Positions 31,487 through 36,095 of a stretch of 36,095 bases of DNA are shown piece by piece. The DNA is taken from assembly GCA_045632265.1 (NCBI GenBank), contig JAZQWG010000021.1:1-36095 (forward strand), written 5' to 3'. The notes under the pieces are model-generated. The model worked only from the letters and a program-made list of their open reading frames with translations. It was not told the DNA's origin and did not search any database. The translations under genes were made by a program, and so were the position numbers. This stretch comes from Scatosoma sp045632265 (lineage in GTDB: Bacteria; Bacillota; Clostridia; Christensenellales; Borkfalkiaceae). The stretch's first letter is position 1. The number at the start of each line of letters is the position of its first letter.

Positions 31487-33216
31487 TGCAATACTCGCGA
31501 TAAATAATTTTCAATATCTACGCAATTTACGCCGTATTCGCTTTGTAATTGCCCCACTTTGCCTTGGGGAATAAATTCGTCACGGTATGCAAAGTTTTTT
31601 ATTTTACAAGGCTTATCCATTGCGATAAGTTCGCCGTTGATAAGCGAGCCAAGCCCGCCTAAAAATACGTTGTCTTCAATCGTGACTACGTGTTCGTATT
31701 CCATGTTGCTTAAAAATTCTTTGTCAACGGGTTTCACGAAACGAGCGTTGATTACATCCACGAATTTGCCTTGTTTTTCAAGGTTTTGTTGCACTTTCAT
31801 GGCAATTATCAAGCATCTTTCGCCCGTTGCAATAATCGCCGCTTTTGAGCCTTTTTCAGTGTTTTTAGATAAGTATTCCCACTTTCCAACCTCGATTTTT
31901 GCATTAGACGAAGGGAATACGACTTTCCCCGAGCGGGGATAACGAATGGCAAGCGGATGAGGATAACTTTCGCTAAATTCGAGCATCGTTTTCAACTCTT
32001 CCGTGTCTTTGGGCACGGCGATTGCCAAGTTGGGAATTAAGGAAAGATAGGATAAATCGAATACGCCTTGGTGCGTTTCACCGTCAGCACCCGAAATGCC
32101 CGCTCTATCAATACAAAACGTGACGGCAGCGTCTTGCGCGCATACGTCGTGGATGATTTCGTCAAAAGCACGTTGTAAAAACGTGGAATAGATAGCGTAA
32201 TAAGGCTTCACACCGCCCGTAGCCATTGCTGCACAAAGCACGGAAGCATTTTCTTCGCAAATGCCCACATCAAACGCCCTTTCGGGATAGGTATTGAAGA
32301 ACGTTTCAAGCCCAAGCGCTTCTTTCATAGCCGCCGAAACGACGGAAATTTTATTATTTTTTTCAGCAAGAGAACAAAGCGTTTCCCCTAAAACTTCCGA
32401 ATATTCCTTTTCTTTGGGCGAGCCAACGGGTGGTACGCCGTGCGTATTCGTGGGGTTGTCTTCGCTAAATTCATAGCCCTTCCCCTTTTTCGTAGCAATA
32501 TGCAATAAAACGGAACCATTTTGCATAAGCTGTTTCGCTTCCGTCAAGGCATCAATCATTTCGTCCACGTCGTTGCCGTTTTTTACGCCGATATACGTCA
32601 AGCCAAAGCTTTCCAAAAGACGAACGTTTTCCGCCTTTTCTTCCCCTTTGATTTGACCAAGAATTTCGTGCATGCCGCCTACCGTAGGCGAAATGGACAT
32701 ATCGTTGTCGTTGAGAATAATTAAGACGTTAGAGTTGAAAATCTTCAAGCTATTCAACGCTTCGTACACAAGCCCGTTATTGAACGAACCGTCGCCGATA
32801 TAGGCAATAACGTTGCGCTTTTCCCCTTGCATATCATACGCTTTTTTCAAACCGATTGCCGCCGAAACGGACGTGCCGGCATGCCCCGTGTCGTACGCAT
32901 CGTATTCGCTTTCCATGCGCTTAGGAAAGCCCGAAATCCCGCCCGCTTGGCGCAAAGTGGAAAATCTATCCGCTCTGCCCGATAAAAGTTTATAAGCATA
33001 GCATTGATGCCCTACGTCAAAGACGATTTTATCGTTGGGGAAATCAAACACGTAGAAAAGCGCTACGGTAGATTCAATAGAGCCCAAATTAGAAGCCAAA
33101 TGCCCACCGCATTGCATAACGGTGTCCAAAATGGTTAAGCGAAGCTTATCGCAAAGAACGTTGAGTTCGCTTCGCGTGCAATTTTTAATTTTTTCCGTTG
33201 AAAAATCTTTTAACAT
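31483..33216 (-). CDS. dxs: 1-deoxy-D-xylulose-5-phosphate synthase
   Basis: Dxs condenses pyruvate and glyceraldehyde-3-phosphate with thiamine diphosphate, the first step of the MEP isoprenoid route. I place the start at the ATG at 33216 behind GGGGAGGAG, giving 577 residues; upstream starts run into ispA. Motifs are GGHLASNLG (about 37-45), the TPP motif GDGSFNNG...ILNDND (about 141-172), CEENASV with the catalytic Glu, and DRAGISGADGETHQGVFD. It is somewhat shorter than E. coli Dxs (620), like several clostridial ones. It follows ispA by 16 bp, placing two isoprenoid genes together. Confidence 0.96.
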   Translation of the reverse strand: MLKDFSTEKIKNCTRSELNVLCDKLRLTILDTVMQCGGHLASNLGSIESTVALFYVFDFPNDKIVFDVGHQCYAYKLLSGRADRFSTLRQAGGISGFPKRMESEYDAYDTGHAGTSVSAAIGLKKAYDMQGEKRNVIAYIGDGSFNNGLVYEALNSLKIFNSNVLIILNDNDMSISPTVGGMHEILGQIKGEEKAENVRLLESFGLTYIGVKNGNDVDEMIDALTEAKQLMQNGSVLLHIATKKGKGYEFSEDNPTNTHGVPPVGSPKEKEYSEVLGETLCSLAEKNNKISVVSAAMKEALGLETFFNTYPERAFDVGICEENASVLCAAMATGGVKPYYAIYSTFLQRAFDEIIHDVCAQDAAVTFCIDRAGISGADGETHQGVFDLSYLSLIPNLAIAVPKDTEELKTMLEFSESYPHPLAIRYPRSGKVVFPSSNAKIEVGKWEYLSKNTEKGSKAAIIATGERCLIIAMKVQQNLEKQGKFVDVINARFVKPVDKEFLSNMEYEHVVTIEDNVFLGGLGSLINGELIAMDKPCKIKNFAYRDEFIPQGKVGQLQSEYGVNCVDIENYLSRVLQ

Positions 33217-33232
33217 CAACGCTCCTCCCCTT

Positions 33233-34114
33233 TTATTTGGTACGCAATAATACGTAATCAATCAATGCGTGCAAAAATTCCGTATTTCCGTCAATGCCTT
33301 CCAAAACGGCGTGGCATTGTTTTGCGCAAATGTCCGCGCGGATTTTCGCCGCTTCCAAACCGTACAATTTCACGCAAGTAAGTTTATTTTCCGTTTCATC
33401 TTTGCCGATCGATTTTCCAAGCTCGTCAAAGTTACCCACAACGTCCAAAATATCGTCCGTCATTTGGAACAACAAGCCAAGCTGTTTGCCAAAATACTCG
33501 AAAGACAAATAGTTTTTATTGCGGGCAAGAATATTTGCCACGGCAACGGGCGCAAGCAAAAGCTTGCCCGTTTTATGTTCGTAAACGTAATGCAATTCTT
33601 CTTCCGAAACGTCGCCCTTTCTATCCGTGAACAGCAAATCAGCCGATTGTCCAGCAATCATACCAAATGCGCCCGCGTATTCGTTCAAAAGTTTGGATGC
33701 AACGACGAAATCTTCCCCTTTCAAGCATTGTTCAAAGCAAATGGCGTATGCTTCGTTCAAAAGCGCATCGCCCGCCAAAATAGCGTTCGCTTCCCCAAAT
33801 GCTTTATGGCAAGAAGGCTTGCCACGACGGAAATCATCGTTGTCCATTGCAGGCAAATCGTCGTGGATTAACGAATAGGTGTGTATCATTTCCAAAGCGA
33901 GCGCAAAGGGTAAAATATCCTTATGCGCCACCGATAACGTATCCGCGCACGCAAGCATTAAGACGGGACGGATGCGTTTTCCACCCCCTTGCAAGCTGTA
34001 CGCCATGCTCTCCCCTAAAAGGGAAGGCTCGGTTTTAAGATTGGATACGTAATCGTTCAAATACGCTTCAAATTCGTCTAAATATGTTTGATAAGTAAGG
34101 TTAAAATCTTCCAA
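33233..34114 (-). CDS. ispA: Farnesyl/polyprenyl diphosphate synthase
   Basis: The 293-residue enzyme joins IPP to allylic diphosphates to give farnesyl (possibly geranylgeranyl) diphosphate. The first Asp-rich motif DDLPAMDNDD (85-94) and the second FQMTDDILD (217-225) are intact, with GGGKRIRP near 43-50. HTYSLIHDD before the first motif is as in bacterial farnesyl diphosphate synthases. Translation starts at TTG, 8 bases after AAGGAG. It lies 5 bp after folD; xseA and xseB, which usually sit between folD and ispA in Firmicutes, are missing. Confidence 0.95.
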   Translation of the reverse strand: MEDFNLTYQTYLDEFEAYLNDYVSNLKTEPSLLGESMAYSLQGGGKRIRPVLMLACADTLSVAHKDILPFALALEMIHTYSLIHDDLPAMDNDDFRRGKPSCHKAFGEANAILAGDALLNEAYAICFEQCLKGEDFVVASKLLNEYAGAFGMIAGQSADLLFTDRKGDVSEEELHYVYEHKTGKLLLAPVAVANILARNKNYLSFEYFGKQLGLLFQMTDDILDVVGNFDELGKSIGKDETENKLTCVKLYGLEAAKIRADICAKQCHAVLEGIDGNTEFLHALIDYVLLRTK

Positions 34115-34119
34115 ACCCT

Positions 34120-34950
34120 TTACTCCTTAAAAGCCGCTTTGCAAGCGTTGTACATCAACATCGTAATCGTCATAGGGCCAACGCCGCCGGGAACGGGCGT
34201 AATTTTAGAAACTTTGTCCTTGACGTTTTCAAAATCAACGTCGCCGCAAATTTTGCCGTTTTCGTCACGGTTAATACCGATGTCGATAACGACTGCCCCT
34301 TCTTTTACCATGTCCGCCGTAACGAATTTTGGTCTGCCGATTGCCGCAACCAAAATGTCGGCGTTTTGGCAAATTTCTTTCAAATTCTTCGTTTTGCTGT
34401 GGCAAATCGTGACAGTTGCGTTTGCATTGAGAAGAAGCATTGCCATAGGTTTGCCTACCGTATCGCTTCTACCAAGCACTACTGCGTTCTTGCCGCACAA
34501 ATCAACACCTTCGTTTTCGAGCAGCTTCATTACACCAAGCGGAGTGCATGCAACAAGATCTTCTTTGTGCAAGCACAAAAGCCCGATATTTTCAGCCGAG
34601 AACCCGTCAACGTCCTTTTCTACGGGAATACGAGCCATAGCGCTTTCCGCATTAAGTCCTTTAGGCAAAGGCAATTGTAATAAAATGCCGTTTACTTTTT
34701 CATCCGCCGCCAACTCGTCCAACAAGTTTTCTACTTCTTCTTGCGTAGCCGTTTCGGGCAAAATGTGCGAATAGGAACGAATCCCTACTTCTTCACAAGC
34801 CTTAATTTTATTTCTAACGTAAATTTGCGATGCAGGATCGCAACCAACAAGCACAACTGCAAGCCCAGGTTTTACTTCCGCATTGTCCACCTTTTCTTTC
34901 AAGGTAGCACGAAGTTTAGCCGAAAACGCTTTTCCGTCGATAATATTCAT
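34120..34950 (-). CDS. folD: Bifunctional methylenetetrahydrofolate dehydrogenase/cyclohydrolase
   Basis: FolD interconverts 5,10-methylene- and 10-formyl-tetrahydrofolate with NADP. The 276-residue protein has the catalytic YxxxK (Tyr44, Lys48), the ILLQLPLP block, the nucleotide-binding GRSDTVGKPMA (about 161-171) and the C-terminal TPVPGGVGPMTITML. Length is normal. GGAGG precedes the ATG. It lies between nusB and ispA as in Bacillus. Confidence 0.97.
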   Translation of the reverse strand: MNIIDGKAFSAKLRATLKEKVDNAEVKPGLAVVLVGCDPASQIYVRNKIKACEEVGIRSYSHILPETATQEEVENLLDELAADEKVNGILLQLPLPKGLNAESAMARIPVEKDVDGFSAENIGLLCLHKEDLVACTPLGVMKLLENEGVDLCGKNAVVLGRSDTVGKPMAMLLLNANATVTICHSKTKNLKEICQNADILVAAIGRPKFVTADMVKEGAVVIDIGINRDENGKICGDVDFENVKDKVSKITPVPGGVGPMTITMLMYNACKAAFKE

Positions 34951-34979
34951 AATAAGTCCTCCAAAGTATGTTTGTATGT

Positions 34980-35378
34980 TTATTTTTGATTGATAACGCC
35001 CGAAAGTACGCCGTTTACGAAATCAGCGCTCTTTTCCGTAGAGTATTTACGAGCAAGCCCCGTTGCTTCCGATACGGAAACTACGGGCGGAATTTCGTCA
35101 AAATACAAAATTTCCGCCATCGCAATCAACAAAATGGACTTGTCCATAGGATTGATACGGCTTTCTTTATAGTGATGACAAGCGTTTTCAATTCCTTCAA
35201 TCAATTCCGTGCGATTTTTTTCAACCGCCGCCATCAAATCTTCCGCAAAACGCGCGTCTTCTTCTTTTTCTAATTTGAATTGCTTAAAAACCTTCTTTTT
35301 CAAAGCATCAAAGCAATCCGTGTTAAATTGTTGGGCAAAAATCATGTTTAACGCCGCTTCTCTTGCTGCATTTCTCAT
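34980..35378 (-). CDS. nusB: Transcription antitermination factor NusB
   Basis: NusB, with NusE (S10), binds boxA of rRNA leaders and supports antitermination. The 132-residue all-helical protein begins with REAALNMIFAQQF and ends with the conserved PPVVSVSEATGLARKYSTEKSADFVNGVLSGV. Size and position between the asp23-like gene and folD are typical. GGAGA precedes the ATG. Confidence 0.95.
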   Translation of the reverse strand: MRNAAREAALNMIFAQQFNTDCFDALKKKVFKQFKLEKEEDARFAEDLMAAVEKNRTELIEGIENACHHYKESRINPMDKSILLIAMAEILYFDEIPPVVSVSEATGLARKYSTEKSADFVNGVLSGVINQK

Positions 35379-35419
35379 ATCGTTCTCCGTTTATGTAAAT
35401 AATTCTATATATGACGAAA

Positions 35420-35441
35420 ACCCTTCTCTTTCGGGAAGGGT
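35420..35441 (-). terminator. Weak terminator or attenuator between asp23-like gene and nusB
   Basis: ACCCTTC (35420-35426) and GAAGGGT (35435-35441) form a 7-bp stem. Read on the minus strand only about four T residues follow, so it may attenuate rather than stop transcription into nusB. Confidence 0.45.
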
Positions 35442-35449
35442 AATCGGGT

Positions 35450-35824
35450 TTATTTGTTTTCTTCCAAGGCTTCTTCGTTTGCGTGCGCCGTATGCGGTGC
35501 TGCGCTTTCAAAGGTCACGTCGCAAATATGAACGTTTACTTCTGCTACTTTGTAGCAAGTCATATTTTCAACGCTTTGCTTAACCGATTGTTGGATACGA
35601 TAAGCAAGCTCGGGCACGTTATAACCGTATTTCACCACGACGGAAACGTCAGCGTAAATGCCGTCCTTTTCAATGTAGAGCGAAATGCCGTTTTTCTTGC
35701 CAGGCAAGGGCATTGCCCCCTCTACTTCGCCAACAGCCAACACCACGATATTGTGTACAATACCAGAGTTGTAAATTACCTTTCCGCTTTTATCGTCGCT
35801 TGTGTTTAATCTAATGTTTCGCAT
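35450..35824 (-). CDS. Asp23/Gls24 family protein (YqhY-like)
   Basis: This 124-residue protein has the Asp23 core: GKVIYNSGIVHNIVVLAVGEVEG at the start and DVSVVVKYGYNVPELAYRIQQSVKQSVENMT in the middle, then an acidic tail. In B. subtilis the homologue yqhY lies at the same place before nusB and has been linked to control of fatty acid synthesis (acetyl-CoA carboxylase). Here the accB-accC genes that precede yqhY in Bacillus are absent. AGGAG lies about 10 bases before the ATG, and an extended -10 promoter lies upstream. Confidence 0.9.
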   Translation of the reverse strand: MRNIRLNTSDDKSGKVIYNSGIVHNIVVLAVGEVEGAMPLPGKKNGISLYIEKDGIYADVSVVVKYGYNVPELAYRIQQSVKQSVENMTCYKVAEVNVHICDVTFESAAPHTAHANEEALEENK

Positions 35825-35856
35825 TCAAAAAGAGCTCCTTTTTTTAACTCACTATT

Positions 35857-35865
35857 ATTATAGCA
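35857..35865 (-). promoter_or_regulatory. Extended -10 promoter of the asp23-nusB-folD group
   Basis: On the minus strand TGCTATAAT (35865-35857) is a perfect extended -10 element about 33 bp before the asp23-like gene. No clear -35 is seen. It would let the housekeeping genes be expressed apart from the upstream spoIIIA genes. Confidence 0.55.
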
Positions 35866-35915
35866 TATCTTTTTGAATTTTTCTACTGTTTTGAAGAACT
35901 TTTTCTTCTATTTTT

Positions 35916-36095
35916 TTAGCTTTCCGCATAAACGGGCATGATGATAATGTTTCCCGCAACGATTCCCGTTTCATTTTTCATCATATTGTAAATGGAAAGT
36001 GCCGTATCGTAATTCAATTCATTAGAATTGATAAAGACGTTTACGTTATCAGAATCAACGGAAACGGACACTACCGCATCCGAAAAACCGAGCGA
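35916..36095 (-). CDS. spoIIIAH: SpoIIIAH C-terminus (partial, cut by the window)
   Basis: The last 59 codons of a minus-strand gene run off the window end. The fragment (SLGFSDAVVSVSVDSDNVNV...ETGIVAGNIIIMPV) matches the C-terminal ring-forming domain of SpoIIIAH, the mother-cell protein that pairs with forespore SpoIIQ to form the feeding-tube channel. The position upstream of asp23-nusB, as in B. subtilis, supports this. The start and the rest of the spoIIIA operon lie outside the window. Confidence 0.85.
   Translation of the reverse strand, partial: SLGFSDAVVSVSVDSDNVNVFINSNELNYDTALSIYNMMKNETGIVAGNIIIMPVYAES

Noticed and set aside
1..36095. CRISPR arrays, tRNA, rRNA, insertion sequences, defence genes
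   Set aside because: None seen. Gaps are short apart from 5206-5573 and 15894-16234, and neither holds a cloverleaf, a spacer-repeat pattern or a transposase fragment.

Overview
The window is an AT-rich chromosomal segment of a Gram-positive, endospore-forming Bacillota (Firmicutes), most likely an uncultured member of the Clostridia. The evidence is gene content and order: a glgBCDAP glycogen operon, scpA-scpB with gerW (ytfJ) and D-Ala-D-Ala carboxypeptidase genes, and the block spoIIIAH-asp23-nusB-folD-ispA-dxs-tlyA-nadK-argR-recN-spoIVB found in spore formers. I cannot place it more finely from sequence alone.

Layout. (1) 1-1830: terminators, then a minus-strand operon of two small membrane proteins and a TetR-type regulator, with an extended -10 promoter and a perfect palindrome at its start. 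(2) 1960-5205, plus: polA and coaE, with unusual GTTTCAC/GTGAAAC repeats around coaE. (3) 5206-5573: 368 bp without a gene, holding a terminator, a palindromic repeat that recurs at 26.5 kb, and the glg promoter. (4) 5574-15893, plus: glgB, glgC, glgD, glgA, glgP, a strong terminator, and an intracellular GH13 alpha-glucan hydrolase. (5) 15894-16234: no gene, but a compact set of hairpins ending in an intrinsic terminator (candidate structured RNA), then a promoter for a Xer-type tyrosine recombinase that looks leaderless. (6) 16235-19517: the recombinase and hflX (plus), a small Cys-rich protein (minus), and lexA (plus) with a plausible SOS box. (7) 19580-25137, all minus: lysA, scpA, scpB, a DUF2953-type protein, gerW, a DacB/DacF-like carboxypeptidase, rluB. 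(8) 25295-36095, all minus: spoIIIAH (3' end only), asp23-like, nusB, folD, ispA, dxs, tlyA, nadK, argR, recN, spoIVB, then a second carboxypeptidase in the place where spo0A usually lies.

How the genes work together. GlgC/GlgD make ADP-glucose, GlgA and GlgB build branched glycogen, GlgP and the GH13 enzyme degrade it. The second half is housekeeping (replication, repair, chromosome segregation, isoprenoid, folate, NADP and lysine/DAP synthesis, rRNA modification) interleaved with sporulation and peptidoglycan genes. No rRNA, tRNA, CRISPR array, insertion sequence or phage gene was found. I do not see a clearly new multi-gene system. The best candidates for something undescribed are the structured RNA at 15.9-16.1 kb, the dispersed palindromic repeat (5.3 and 26.5 kb), the GTTTCAC/GTGAAAC repeats around coaE, and the TetR-linked membrane-protein operon with its palindrome.
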